NCBI GenBank assembly: GCA_005239165.1
Contig: RAPG01000003.1
Location: forward strand, 310,001-374,000
Reading direction: 5' to 3'
Source of the DNA: Allopusillimonas ginsengisoli
GTDB lineage: Bacteria; Pseudomonadota; Gammaproteobacteria; Burkholderiales; Burkholderiaceae_B
DNA: 64,000 nt
Shown: positions 33,464 to 42,378 of the stretch, one piece after another
Layout: each line of letters begins with the position of its first letter
How positions within the stretch are numbered: the stretch's first letter is position 1
The notes under the pieces: model-generated
The model's database searches: none
Seen by the model: the letters and a program-made list of their open reading frames with translations, nothing else
Told to the model about the DNA's origin: nothing
Program-made: the position numbers and the translations under genes

Positions 33464-34699
33464 TTAACCGGACACCTGGCATAGGGCAAGATGATTTTTT
33501 TCAGTGTTGGCCAGCTGATAGTGCTGTTCAAGTTTGAGGAAGTCTTCGGCGGGCAGGCATTGGCGCAGAGATTGCAGGTGCGGTTGTTGAACATGGGCGG
33601 CGTCTGGGTGAAGACGTCTGTACAGTGCCCACAGATTTTCATCGCGTCGCGCGTTGTGCGCAGCCAGCTTGCCTGCCGCCGTGACGACCCCGTTGGGGCG
33701 CACCCACCCTGCCTTGCGTAACAGACGCAGCGTGGTGTTGTTGTAAATGGGTTCTTGCCTTTCGAGGGTGAGCAGGCCCTGACGCAATTGCACCTGTTGT
33801 TGATAGCGACGCTGCCGCAGCCATGTTGCAGTCATGCCATTTGTAGGTGCAATTAGCATTGATATCAGAAAGAGTACAAATAAACATAAGGTAATAACAG
33901 CGCCAGTCGGTAACGAGTGCGCTGTGGATGAGAGTGCCGCACCGACGTGGCAACCGCCGGCGCCCAGGCCTGCTGACACCAAAACCATGGTTTTCACGCG
34001 GTTAGTCCAGAAACGCGCTGCGACAGCAGGAATGATGCAAAGTGCAACGCTGAGAACCAGACCTACAACTTTCAGGCTTGTGACAACCAGTGCAAGCAAT
34101 AACCCTGACAGTGCGAGATCAAGCATGCGAATGGGTATGCCGGACAGGGAGGCGTGCTGGCTATCAAAGCAAAACAATGTAAGAGGGCGGTGCAGCATAA
34201 TAATGGCGAACCCGGTTGCCAGTGCTAGAAGGGTGATAATCTCGGCTTCGTGGCGCAGCATGCCTGCGGCAGACCCGAGCAGATAACTGTTCAGGCCTGC
34301 CGGCCGGCCGGTGCCGAGCGACTGAACTACCGTGAGCATGACCACGCCCAGTCCGAAGAACACAGAGAGTACCGCTGCAATGGCGGTATCTTGATGCAGG
34401 CGGGTGCGACTGGCCATCAGATGAATGCAGCACAGCCCTAATGCAGAGGTAGATGCCGCGCCAAGCATGAGACCAGGCATCCAGCGGCCATCTCCGTTGA
34501 TGAGTGCCATGATGATGAACGCTGCGGCCAGCCCCGGCAACGTGGCGTGGCCGGCGGCATCGCTGGCGAGCGAACGTTGCCGCAGCAGAATAAACGAGCC
34601 TATGGCACCGGCGGCCGCCCCCAACATGGCCGTTCCCAGACATACGATTGATGTGTTGTAGTTGGCACGGAAAAAGACGGCATCAAGAAAAGAGCTCAC
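33464..34699 (-). CDS. metal ABC transporter permease with C-terminal winged-helix-like domain
   Basis: A 411-residue protein. Residues 1-290 are an ABC-3 permease (SFILLRQRSLASDAAGHATLPGL, AVLSVFFGLGVVMLTVVQSL, and VVGLVLSVALCIIPAVAARF). After a loop (LRQRRYQQQVQL) the last ~115 residues form a soluble region: EPIYNNTTLRLLRKAGWVRPNGVVTAAGKLAAHNARRDEN, then LYRRLHPDAAHVQQPHL, ending LCQVSG. This resembles the DtxR/MntR iron-dependent repressor-type helices appended to some Mn/Fe SitC-like permeases. It could tie transport to cytoplasmic metal. The usual permease length is about 280-300, so the addition is real. The ATPase gene is 117 bases upstream. Confidence 0.85.
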   Translation of the reverse strand: MSSFLDAVFFRANYNTSIVCLGTAMLGAAAGAIGSFILLRQRSLASDAAGHATLPGLAAAFIIMALINGDGRWMPGLMLGAASTSALGLCCIHLMASRTRLHQDTAIAAVLSVFFGLGVVMLTVVQSLGTGRPAGLNSYLLGSAAGMLRHEAEIITLLALATGFAIIMLHRPLTLFCFDSQHASLSGIPIRMLDLALSGLLLALVVTSLKVVGLVLSVALCIIPAVAARFWTNRVKTMVLVSAGLGAGGCHVGAALSSTAHSLPTGAVITLCLFVLFLISMLIAPTNGMTATWLRQRRYQQQVQLRQGLLTLERQEPIYNNTTLRLLRKAGWVRPNGVVTAAGKLAAHNARRDENLWALYRRLHPDAAHVQQPHLQSLRQCLPAEDFLKLEQHYQLANTEKNHLALCQVSG

Positions 34700-34816
34700 T
34701 GAGTGCCCCTATGAGCCTGGATGGATTGCGGTGCGGATTTTGAGAAGAAAGATAACGTTTAGCGAGCAATAACGTCGCGATGTGTTTGGCAGGCTGTTCG
34801 TGAATGATGGCTGACG

Positions 34817-35650
34817 TCATGGTGCGGCGACTGGCAAGGTGGCGGATGATGAGCTGGAAGCCAGACTGCGGCGCACGCGATCAAGCTGGCCGGCAGCGAG
34901 TTGGCCACCATACGTTTCTTGTACCTTTTCGGGGGTGAATGTGGTGCGCACTGGCCCCATGGCGATTTTGCGTACATTGAGCAGAGTGACAAAGTCGAAG
35001 TATTCAGGCACGGTGGCAAGGTCGTGGTGCACACAGATGATGGTTTTGCCAGCGCAGGCGAGTTGACGCAGCAGTGTAGCGATTGCACGTTCTGTGGTGG
35101 CGTCTATGCCGGCGAAGGGCTCATCGAGTATGAACAGGTCTGCATTTTGAACCAGGGCGCGAGCTAAGAATGTGCGCTGCTGTTGCCCCCCAGACAGTTG
35201 GCCTATTTGCCGGGTCGTGAAACGGCTCATGCCTACCTGATCAAGACAGCTGAGCACCCGCAGACGGTCTGGTCGACGCCAGGGGCGTAGCCAGCCAAGT
35301 TCGCGATACGTGCCCATGGCTACAACGTCGTATACCGTGGCGGGAAAGTGCCAGTCTATGGTGGCGCGCTGGGGTACGTAGGCGACCCGGTGACGAACGC
35401 GAGAAAGTGGTTGGCCGAAAAACAAGATATCGCCGCATACGCGTGTCGTAATGCCGAGCGCAGCTTTGATCAGTGTGGATTTGCCAGCGCCGTTGGGACC
35501 GACGATGGCGTTCATGGCAGCAGGGGATGCCGTGTAGTCAACCGAAAACAGTGCCGATGCCGACCCATAACACACCGTGAGGCCATGTATGGCCAGTGCC
35601 GGTGGCACGGTGCCGGCAGGGGAAGGGACATCGCGCAAGCAAGTATTCAT
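34817..35650 (-). CDS. metal ABC transporter ATP-binding protein
   Basis: A 277-residue ABC ATPase: Walker A in VGPNGAGKST, Q-loop VPQRATIDW, signature LSGGQQQR, Walker B LFILDEPFAGID and the switch His in CVHHDLA. VPQRxxIDW is common in Mn/Zn/Fe chelate-metal ATPases of the SitB/MntB group. The start overlaps the binding-protein stop by four bases (ATGA). The order binding protein, ATPase, permease, permease makes a full importer. Confidence 0.92.
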   Translation of the reverse strand: MNTCLRDVPSPAGTVPPALAIHGLTVCYGSASALFSVDYTASPAAMNAIVGPNGAGKSTLIKAALGITTRVCGDILFFGQPLSRVRHRVAYVPQRATIDWHFPATVYDVVAMGTYRELGWLRPWRRPDRLRVLSCLDQVGMSRFTTRQIGQLSGGQQQRTFLARALVQNADLFILDEPFAGIDATTERAIATLLRQLACAGKTIICVHHDLATVPEYFDFVTLLNVRKIAMGPVRTTFTPEKVQETYGGQLAAGQLDRVRRSLASSSSSATLPVAAP

Positions 35651-36579
35651 GTGCCTCGCAACCCGTTGGCTATGACGCTGGCGTTGTGTTCTATCATGCC
35701 CAGATAGGTGCCCTCCGGGGTGTCGTCCGGGCCTAAGGCGTCGGAGTAGAGTTCGCCGCCGATGACGACGTTGTGCCCTTGAGCGGCTGCACCTTCAACC
35801 AGCGCACGAATGCTTTGATCAGGTACTGATGATTCAACAAATATGGCGCTGATATTGCGCTGCACAATGGTTTGAACCAATTGCCCTATTTGATGGAGAC
35901 TGGCTTCGCTTTCAGTAGAAATGCCTTGTATGGCAAGCACCTCGTATCCATAAGCCTGGCCGAAATACTGGAAGGCGTCGTGGGCCGTAATAAGCACGCG
36001 TTTGTCGGTGGGAACAGTGTGCAGTTTGGCCTGGGTGCGCTCATGCATGGCGTTGATGGCCTGGTTGTAACGTTGTGCCCGCTCGTCATAGTGACTTTTT
36101 CCTTTGGCATCAACCGAAATAAGTGCGTCACGTGCTGCGTTAACGACATGCTGCCAAAGTGAAGGGTTCATCCAGATATGTGGATCAAACTGTGTGGGGT
36201 TTTCTTCATCGGCAAGCAGTGCCTGGCGAGGTACGGCTTCTGCCAGGGCTACAACAGACCTGGTGCGGGCGAGGTCTGTCAGCAGCGGAAGCAACTGAGC
36301 CTCCAGGTTAAGACCGTGATAAACCACGAGATCTGCTCTGGCCAGCCTTGTGACGTCTGAGTGGGTTTGGCGATACAGATGAGGATCGACACCAGGCCCC
36401 ATAAGTGCAGACACCTGTACACGGGTGCCGCCGACTTCGCGAATTGCGTCGGCCAGCATGCCTGTGGTGGCGACAACTTGTAGTGCGGGCGAGCTGGCGC
36501 CGGCAGCATAGATGGAGAGGGAGGTGCTGCCGAGCAGCAGTGCCGCGATTACCTGGAAAATGCGTTGGCGTAAATTCAT
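35647..36579 (-). CDS. metal-binding lipoprotein/periplasmic receptor (SitA/TroA-type, Mn/Fe)
   Basis: A 310-residue cluster A-I receptor with an N-terminal signal peptide (FQVIAALLLGSTSLSIYA). Candidate ligands are His in GVDPHLY, His in DPHIWMNP, Glu in IFVESSVPD and Asp in GELYSDALG. The sequence AIQGISTESEASLHQ is the motif of Mn/Fe-type (SitA, TroA, PsaA) receptors rather than ZnuA, which carries a His-rich loop that is absent here. So manganese or iron is the expected cargo. It leads the four-gene operon. The only Fur-like site nearby is 350 bases upstream, across a tandem-repeat tract. Confidence 0.88.
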   Translation of the reverse strand: MNLRQRIFQVIAALLLGSTSLSIYAAGASSPALQVVATTGMLADAIREVGGTRVQVSALMGPGVDPHLYRQTHSDVTRLARADLVVYHGLNLEAQLLPLLTDLARTRSVVALAEAVPRQALLADEENPTQFDPHIWMNPSLWQHVVNAARDALISVDAKGKSHYDERAQRYNQAINAMHERTQAKLHTVPTDKRVLITAHDAFQYFGQAYGYEVLAIQGISTESEASLHQIGQLVQTIVQRNISAIFVESSVPDQSIRALVEGAAAQGHNVVIGGELYSDALGPDDTPEGTYLGMIEHNASVIANGLRGT

Positions 36580-36656
36580 GATGGAACAGTGTGATAGTGC
36601 GGTTTGACGGAATAATAGGACGTTACGAAGTTGCTACGGGGATTGTTTGTAGGAAG

Positions 36657-36864
36657 TTGCTGTATGAAATTGATATATGAAGGAGCTATATGAAGGTGCT
36701 ATACGAGGGTGCTATACGAGGGTGCTATACGAGGGTGCTATACGAAGGTGCTATACGAAGGAGCTATACGAAGGAGCTATACGAAGGAGCTATACGAAGG
36801 TGCTATACGAAGGTGCTATATGAAGGAGCTATATGAAGGATCTGTGTAAAGGGCTGTATGAAAG
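36657..36864. repeat. 13-bp tandem repeat, about 16 copies
   Basis: An uninterrupted array of 13-base units with consensus GTGCTATACGAAG. Units differ mainly at position 2 (T or A) and at positions 9-12 (ATACGAGG, ATACGAAG or ATATGAAG). Edge units are more degenerate. Unit length is not a multiple of three and no open frame spans it. It occupies the upstream region of the metal-receptor gene on the minus strand. It is not CRISPR: there are no spacers. Confidence 0.9.
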
Positions 36865-36931
36865 GGTCATAAGTACGGAGGCTTAATCTGGCTGGCGGGG
36901 TGTGTTTGTACAGCGCATTTAAAATTATAAA

Positions 36932-36946
36932 TGAGACTTATTATCA
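36932..36946. promoter_or_regulatory. Fur-box-like palindrome
   Basis: TGAGACTTATTATCA matches the 7-1-7 Fur consensus at 12 of 14 specified positions. It is about 350 bases upstream of the metal-receptor start and about 150 bases upstream of the mechanosensitive channel start, so either divergent unit could be the target. The receptor operon is the better functional fit. Confidence 0.6.
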
Positions 36947-37099
36947 TGTACATACCGTAAACATCATGAGCGTGAATTCGCTGCAGTTCGCTCGGATAAG
37001 GGTATTCTTACGGTTCGATGCGACGGAGCCGAGCGTGCAGACGGTTATTCTTTTCATCAGGTCACACTTATAAAACCTGCTTTTATATCAGGACGAATC

Positions 37100-39652
37100 A
37101 TGCGGTTTTCTTCTCGAACATTAAGGACTTACAGCGCACTGCTGTTCGCAATGATGCTCGGTCTGATGCTTTGTGCTGACGTGACACTCGCCGCCACGCC
37201 ATTGTCATCGTCAACGGCTGATGTCCGCAAGAATGCCGCGCAGCAGTTGGACCAGGCACAAAAAACTGTTGAGGAGATTCAGAAAAACCTGCAGAGCCAT
37301 CCAGAAAAATTGGATGATGCCGGCCTGATTAAGATGCGTGATGGCTTGCAGCAAGCGAAAAATGCTGCTGTCGACATTGCCACCCAGCTTGAACCTGAAT
37401 TGACCGGTGTGCAGGCACGGCTCACTGAGTTGGGCACCGCTGACCCAGCTATTCCAGAGCCTGCTGAAATCGCAGGGCAGCGTGCGCAGCTTACGCAAAA
37501 TCAGGGTCTGCTCGACTCACAGATCAAGCTGGCCAAGTTACTTGGTGTCGAGGCGACGCAAGGGCTTGACAAGATCGCTGAATATCGTCGCGACAGGTTT
37601 CGGGCCGAGCTGGGGCGACGCTCGCAGTTTGTGTTGTCGCCCGCCTATTGGCGCGGTCTGCAACGCGATTTGCCCCTAGACTTTGCGCGTGCCAACCAAG
37701 TGCTGCGTGAACTGGGTACCAACGTGCAGCTGTCACCGCTGAAGGTGCGGATAATCGCGCTGTCGCTGGCAGCCTTGTTATTGGTTGCAGGTGAGGCGTT
37801 GCGTCGTGGTCTGGCCGCGTTTGCGGTCAGCCACACCAAGCCTTCGCGCTTGCGGCGCTCTTTATATGCCACGCTTAGCATCCTCTTGTACACACTGGTG
37901 CCCGGTCTGCTTGCAATGATTCTTGTTCCGCTGCTGCGGTGGGACGGTGTTTCCAGTACCGAAATTGAGCATTTTTTGCACCAGTTCACAGCAGCCGCAT
38001 TTTTGGCTGGTTTTGTCACTGGTGTGGGCTCGGTGCTGCTGGCGTCCCGCAGGCCCACCTGGCGTTTGCCGGCCTTGCCCAATGAACTCGCGACCCGATT
38101 AGCCTGGCTGCCTGGCGCACTGGGGTTGTCCATATCCGCCGCGTGGGTCTCCCAGCAATTTCTTGACCTGATTAACGCAACGCTTACCGCCACACTGATG
38201 GTAAACAGTGTGGCTACGATTGTGCTCAACATACTCATAGGCATTACGGCATGGAGTCTGCGAGGTGCCTTTTACACTGAGGTGCCAGACGCAGACGGCC
38301 TGCCCGACAGCAACAGCGTGGTGTTGAGCTGGTTTCGTACCATGCAAACCATACTTATATTGGTTATAGGCGTGAGCCTGGCAGCGTTGCTGCTTGGCTA
38401 CGTTGCCTTAAGCACGCTTATCGTGCAAGAAATTGTATGGCTGGGGCTGGTGGGGTGCACCACTTATGTATTGCTGGCACTGGTCGCCGATATATTTCAG
38501 AGCCTGATCACGCGTGTTAAGGAGGCACACGCTCGCAATGCGTTTTCTGATTCACAGTGGCGGGCGCGCAGTCAGCTGTTGGTGTTGCTTTCTGGTGCTG
38601 CACAATTGGCGTTAATCGTGGTTGCGTTTACGCTAGTCTTGATGCCGTTTGGCGAAGCGCCAACTGATTGGCTTAACCGTCGTCTGGGTTTTCTCGTTGA
38701 AGGCTTCAGTATCGGTGAAGTGGTGTTAAAGCCTGTGTCCGTTTTGCTGGCCATAGGGGTTTTGGTGCTTGGCGTGTTGGCCGTAAGGGCTTTACGTAGC
38801 TGGATAAAGAACCAATTTCTTCCTGCTACGCGGCTTGACGCCAGTATGCGGGTGTCAGCGTCTAATCTCTTCAGCTACGTCGCATATTTCGTCGTAGTGT
38901 TGATGGCCATTTCATCGCTGGGCTTCGGCCTGGAGCGCATGGCCTGGATCGTTAGCGCGTTGTCGGTAGGTATTGGTTTTGGCTTGCAGGCCATTGTTCA
39001 AAACTTCGTCTCAGGCTTGATTTTGGTGATGGAGCGCCCAATACGTGTCGGTGACTGGGTCAGTCTGAACGGGGTTGAGGGCAATGTGCGGCGTATCAAC
39101 GCACGGGCTACTGAAATTGAGATGTTTGATCGTTCGACCATGATTGTTCCGAACTCTGAATTTATCACCAAGGCCGTGCGCAACGTGACCATGGGCAACC
39201 CCATGGGCGTTGCCACAGTCAAAATAAATATGCCGGTGAGCGCCGATGTCGAGCTGGTGCGTCAGATGATGATGCAATCCATGCAAGACCATCCTGGGGT
39301 GCTGGACGACCCAGCACCCTCGGTGTTGCTGGGTGGTTTCGATGCTAACGGCCTGGCGTTCAGTGCCAGCTGTTTTGTCAGTTCTCCGCGCAATGCCGCC
39401 AGAACGCGTAGTGAAATGCTGTTTGACATGCTGGCCCGGTTTCATAATGCGGGCATACCGCTTCATCACGTGCAGTCTATGGTGGTGGCGTCAACGGTGG
39501 GCGAGGCTGCCGGCGATGCTGCGGCGCCGTTTGAAACGCGTGCCCCAGCCCAAGGCAGAATAAGCGAGGACGGTCGTTCCGACCAGGCCCACAATAAATA
39601 CCAGCCCAATGAGCAGCCAGTCCGCCGGCCCCCCGGCATCGGTGAACCCTGA
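37100..39652 (+). CDS. large mechanosensitive channel (MscS superfamily, DUF3772-type)
   Basis: An 850-residue inner-membrane channel. It has a signal peptide (LFAMMLGLMLCADVTLA), a periplasmic coiled-coil region (DUF3772-like, roughly residues 30-200), about ten further membrane segments and a C-terminal MscS core: IGFGLQAIVQNFVSGLILVM, PIRVGDWVSLNGVEGNVRRI, RSTMIVPNSEFITKAVRN. It should open under hypo-osmotic stress. The C-terminal tail after SMVVASTVGEAAGD reads through a stretch antisense to the next gene (161 bases overlap), and that tail has no family resemblance, so the true stop may be earlier in an ancestor. It is transcribed toward the DUF5368 gene. Confidence 0.85.
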   Translation: MRFSSRTLRTYSALLFAMMLGLMLCADVTLAATPLSSSTADVRKNAAQQLDQAQKTVEEIQKNLQSHPEKLDDAGLIKMRDGLQQAKNAAVDIATQLEPELTGVQARLTELGTADPAIPEPAEIAGQRAQLTQNQGLLDSQIKLAKLLGVEATQGLDKIAEYRRDRFRAELGRRSQFVLSPAYWRGLQRDLPLDFARANQVLRELGTNVQLSPLKVRIIALSLAALLLVAGEALRRGLAAFAVSHTKPSRLRRSLYATLSILLYTLVPGLLAMILVPLLRWDGVSSTEIEHFLHQFTAAAFLAGFVTGVGSVLLASRRPTWRLPALPNELATRLAWLPGALGLSISAAWVSQQFLDLINATLTATLMVNSVATIVLNILIGITAWSLRGAFYTEVPDADGLPDSNSVVLSWFRTMQTILILVIGVSLAALLLGYVALSTLIVQEIVWLGLVGCTTYVLLALVADIFQSLITRVKEAHARNAFSDSQWRARSQLLVLLSGAAQLALIVVAFTLVLMPFGEAPTDWLNRRLGFLVEGFSIGEVVLKPVSVLLAIGVLVLGVLAVRALRSWIKNQFLPATRLDASMRVSASNLFSYVAYFVVVLMAISSLGFGLERMAWIVSALSVGIGFGLQAIVQNFVSGLILVMERPIRVGDWVSLNGVEGNVRRINARATEIEMFDRSTMIVPNSEFITKAVRNVTMGNPMGVATVKINMPVSADVELVRQMMMQSMQDHPGVLDDPAPSVLLGGFDANGLAFSASCFVSSPRNAARTRSEMLFDMLARFHNAGIPLHHVQSMVVASTVGEAAGDAAAPFETRAPAQGRISEDGRSDQAHNKYQPNEQPVRRPPGIGEP

Positions 39653-39871
39653 TGACGATACCTTGGCCATGATAACCAGCGCCAGTGCGCCGCCAGGAAG
39701 TCCGGCGAGCTGCGCCTGCATCATGCGCCGGGACACCAGGCCTCTGTCTTTAAGCACCAGGCCTATGAATGCCAGCAGTCCAAGCAGCGTCAGCACGATC
39801 AAAGGCCACAGCCAAAGGCCCAACATTTCCTGGAATACGGCGACCAGCGTCATAAGATCAAGATCTTTCAT
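39491..39871 (-). CDS. DUF5368 family membrane protein
   Basis: A 126-residue protein with three hydrophobic segments (about residues 17-37, 58-67 and 83-106) of the DUF5368 type (MKDLDLMTLVAVFQEMLGLWLWPLIVL). Its function is unknown. It lies 13 bases downstream of the SQR-like gene on the same strand and probably belongs to that transcript, giving a membrane partner for the exported flavoprotein. Its last third overlaps the end of the convergent mechanosensitive channel gene. Confidence 0.75.
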   Translation of the reverse strand: MKDLDLMTLVAVFQEMLGLWLWPLIVLTLLGLLAFIGLVLKDRGLVSRRMMQAQLAGLPGGALALVIMAKVSSSGFTDAGGPADWLLIGLVFIVGLVGTTVLAYSALGWGTRFKRRRSIAGSLAHR

Positions 39872-39884
39872 GATGTTCCTCTGT

Positions 39885-41246
39885 TTACGCGCGACCGCGC
39901 AACATGCTGATGTAAGTGGGTTTTAGCGCCATGGTTTTCATTACCCAGCTGACCCACAGCTCTTCAAGGGGGGCGATCATGCCCGGAAATGACGGCGTCA
40001 GGTTGTTCTGGTAGTCAAACTCGACGAGCATCGCGCGCCCCAGCCGGGTAATGAGCGGGCATGAGGTGTAGCCGTTATACAGGGCGTCGGTCGGGCGGCC
40101 TGAAATGTCGGCCACCAGATGCTCTACGGCTACTGGTACTTGCCATTTGACACTTGCGGCGGTTTTGCCTTTAGGTACACCCGCAATATCGCCCACCCCG
40201 AAAATTTTTGGATAGCGCATGTGCCGCAGGGTGCCCCGGTCAACTTCCATCCATCCTTCGGTGGCCCATGCGCCTTCTTGCCAGGGGAGCGGGCTGTTGC
40301 GAATGACATCAGGCGCTTTCATGGGCGGTATAACGTTGATGAAGTCGTAGCCGAACTCAGTGTCTCCGTCTGGTGTTTTGAACAGCGCGATACGGCGTGC
40401 GGGATCAATGGCTTTGAGCACATGGCTGTAATTGGTGTGGATGTTGCGTTCGTGAAAAAGCATGCGCACTTTTTCAGACACGATGGGCACGCTGAACAAG
40501 GCGTTGTTGTGAGCGTTGTAGATAACTTCCGACTTGCCTCGCGTGCCTCGGCGGGTAAGGTAATCTTCTGCGACAAAGGTGTATTTAAGCGGCGCGCCTG
40601 CACATTTCATTTCGGTAGCAGGCCGTAGAAACAGGCTGGTGCCGCCCTGATCGGCAAAGTCTGACAGCAGACGCCAGGTAGCTGCGGCGGCAGCGGGGCT
40701 GTGATAGACGCTTCCCAGGCCGTTTTTGCCAATTAAGGATTCATCCATACCCTCAATGGCGGCATAATCCAATTGCATGCCGGTGGCGACGATAAGGTAG
40801 TCATAGGTGTACGCTTTGCCGCCCGCAGTCACCACCTTGTCGGCCTCAGGGTCGATTTCGGCGACGGTATCCTGCACCCACTCGACCTCGCGAGGCACAT
40901 AGCTTGCGGTGTCTGACTCAACATAGCCGGCAGGCTTAATACCGCTAGCCACCAGCGTGAGGCCAGGCTGATATAAGTGCCGCGCCCGGGCGTCGATGAT
41001 GGTAATACTGGCGCCTTTGAGCCTGGCGGCCAGTCTTGACGCAGAGGCCAGCCCCGCAGCACCCGCGCCGGCAATAATGATTCGGGCTTTGGTAGAGATG
41101 AGTTCTGGCCGAGCAGCCGCCGCTGGACCCATGGCGAGAGCGCCTGTGGCGGCGATGCCAGCTTGAATAAATAGGCGACGGCTTGGGTCTGGGCAAGCTG
41201 CTTGCCTGGATTGCAGTGCCAAAGATAGGGCGGTATTTCTTTTCAT
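39885..41246 (-). CDS. exported sulfide:quinone oxidoreductase-like FAD protein
   Basis: A 453-residue FAD/NAD-type flavoprotein of the SQR/flavocytochrome c group. The N-terminus carries a twin-arginine signal (SRRLFIQAGIAATGALAM), so the protein is probably periplasmic. The FAD-binding GAGAAGLASASRLA, the second nucleotide-binding DYLIVATGMQLD, and VGDIAGVPKGKTAASVKWQV (C-terminal FAD contact) are present. Cysteines lie in MKCAGAPLKY and YTSCPLITR; the pattern matches the persulfide-forming pair of SQR/FccB relatives. It should oxidise sulfide to sulfur or polysulfide. It is divergent from a BigR-like regulator, its likely controller. Confidence 0.85.
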   Translation of the reverse strand: MKRNTALSLALQSRQAACPDPSRRLFIQAGIAATGALAMGPAAAARPELISTKARIIIAGAGAAGLASASRLAARLKGASITIIDARARHLYQPGLTLVASGIKPAGYVESDTASYVPREVEWVQDTVAEIDPEADKVVTAGGKAYTYDYLIVATGMQLDYAAIEGMDESLIGKNGLGSVYHSPAAAAATWRLLSDFADQGGTSLFLRPATEMKCAGAPLKYTFVAEDYLTRRGTRGKSEVIYNAHNNALFSVPIVSEKVRMLFHERNIHTNYSHVLKAIDPARRIALFKTPDGDTEFGYDFINVIPPMKAPDVIRNSPLPWQEGAWATEGWMEVDRGTLRHMRYPKIFGVGDIAGVPKGKTAASVKWQVPVAVEHLVADISGRPTDALYNGYTSCPLITRLGRAMLVEFDYQNNLTPSFPGMIAPLEELWVSWVMKTMALKPTYISMLRGRA

Positions 41247-41375
41247 AGCGCGACACCTTTTGCTAAGGGTTGAGGGCGAGGGTGACGAGAATATGTACCG
41301 GCCCTGAACAACAATGTCTTTATGGACAATCTGTTACGGAGTAAACAATTAATTAAACTTGTTTGCTTATTTATA

Positions 41376-41404
41376 TTAGATTATACTAAATTAGTAAAAA
41401 CTAA
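41376..41404. promoter_or_regulatory. candidate operator for the BigR-like regulator
   Basis: An AT-rich tract with two inverted repeats: TTAG-ATTATA-CTAA (41376-41389) and TTAGT-AAAA-ACTAA (41391-41404). It lies between the divergent SQR-like gene and the ArsR-type gene, where BigR-family proteins bind AT-rich palindromes. The assignment rests on position and symmetry only. Confidence 0.5.
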
Positions 41405-41417
41405 TAAAGAACTCTTT

Positions 41418-41732
41418 ATGTTGGAAAAAACCTCCGCAGATCCGTTGTTTATGCAAGATGCCGCCTCAAAGGCAGCCGGGTTGCTGCGCACCGTCGGTAA
41501 TGAGCATCGTTTGCTAATGCTGTGCCTGTTGATTGAGCATGAAGAGCTCACGGTGGGTGAGCTGCTGCAGTACGTTGATCTCAGCCAGTCGGCCGTGTCA
41601 CAGCATCTGGCCCGCATGCGCGACGAGGGCATAGTGGATGTTCGCCGTAATGGGCTGAATATGTATTACCGCATCGTCAATCCCAACGTGAAAGTGTTGG
41701 TTGCTGCACTGAAAGATATTTTTTGCCCCTGA
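41418..41732 (+). CDS. ArsR-family regulator, BigR/SqrR-like persulfide sensor
   Basis: A 104-residue ArsR-type winged helix: GELLQYVDLSQSAVSQHLARMRDEGIVDVRRNGLNMYYRI is the helix-turn-helix with wing. Two cysteines, Cys36 in LLMLCLLIE and Cys103 in the terminal IFCP, match the redox pair that forms a disulfide or tetrasulfide bridge in BigR/SqrR sensors. Disulfide formation releases the protein from DNA and derepresses sulfide-oxidising genes. The ATG at 41418 is chosen over an earlier in-frame start because it gives the family's normal length. The divergent SQR-like gene and downstream rhodanese gene are the expected regulon. Confidence 0.85.
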   Translation: MLEKTSADPLFMQDAASKAAGLLRTVGNEHRLLMLCLLIEHEELTVGELLQYVDLSQSAVSQHLARMRDEGIVDVRRNGLNMYYRIVNPNVKVLVAALKDIFCP

Positions 41733-41775
41733 AAGGGCTTGATTAAAACGCGTTAACCGCTAGAGGCTTGTCTGT

Positions 41776-42303
41776 ATGAGCTATCAAAAAATACTACCCG
41801 CCCAGGCCCAAAAGCTTTTGGACGAGGGCGCCATGCTTGTGGATGTGCGCGCCAACGATGAATACGTGCGAGAACATATCGCGCAGGCCCGTCATATGCC
41901 CATGGAACAGTTAAGTCGTCATTGTCTTGAGGGCAGCGCTGCAACGGCAGTCATTTTCCATTGCAAGTCTGGCAACCGCACGCTTATGCAGGCAGAAAGC
42001 CTGGCTGAATGTGCGTCCCGCGACGTGTATGTTCTGGACGGCGGAATGGACGCCTGGAAGCGCTCAGGTCTGCCTACTGTTATCGATGCCTCCCAACCCA
42101 TGGAGCTTTCGCGTCAGGTACACATTGCCGCCGGCTTGCTGGTTTTGCTTGGCGTCATACTGGGAACAGTGGTCTCGCCGTGGTTTTATATTTTGTCCGG
42201 GTTTGTGGGCGCCGGGCTGGTGTTCGCAGGGCTTAGCGGCTTTTGCGGTATGGCTCGCGTGCTGATGAAGGCGCCATGGAACCGAAGGGCCGGGCTTTCG
42301 TGA
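41776..42303 (+). CDS. rhodanese-DUF2892 fusion protein
   Basis: A 175-residue protein. Residues 1-105 form a rhodanese domain with the sulfur-accepting Cys in FHCKSGNRT and the usual MLVDVRANDEYVREHI and VYVLDGGMDAWKRSG. The rest carries two hydrophobic helices (HIAAGLLVLLGVILGTVVSPWF, ILSGFVGAGLVFAGLSGFCG) of the DUF2892 type with a Cys. It should move persulfide sulfur at the membrane, next to the sulfide oxidase. It follows the BigR-like gene after 43 bases. Confidence 0.88.
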   Translation: MSYQKILPAQAQKLLDEGAMLVDVRANDEYVREHIAQARHMPMEQLSRHCLEGSAATAVIFHCKSGNRTLMQAESLAECASRDVYVLDGGMDAWKRSGLPTVIDASQPMELSRQVHIAAGLLVLLGVILGTVVSPWFYILSGFVGAGLVFAGLSGFCGMARVLMKAPWNRRAGLS

Positions 42304-42378
42304 TCTGGCGCAAGGCATGGCATGACGATGTAACGCATACTGATTTTGAGCCTTTGTGATTTTTTATAAGGAATACAC

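Noticed and set aside
36657..36864. Resemblance of the repeat unit (CTTCGTATAGCA on the minus strand) to one arm of loxP
   Set aside because: loxP needs inverted arms around an asymmetric spacer; here units are directly repeated and no Cre-like gene is seen. The match is chance.
36657..36864. CRISPR array
   Set aside because: No spacers between units and no Cas genes.
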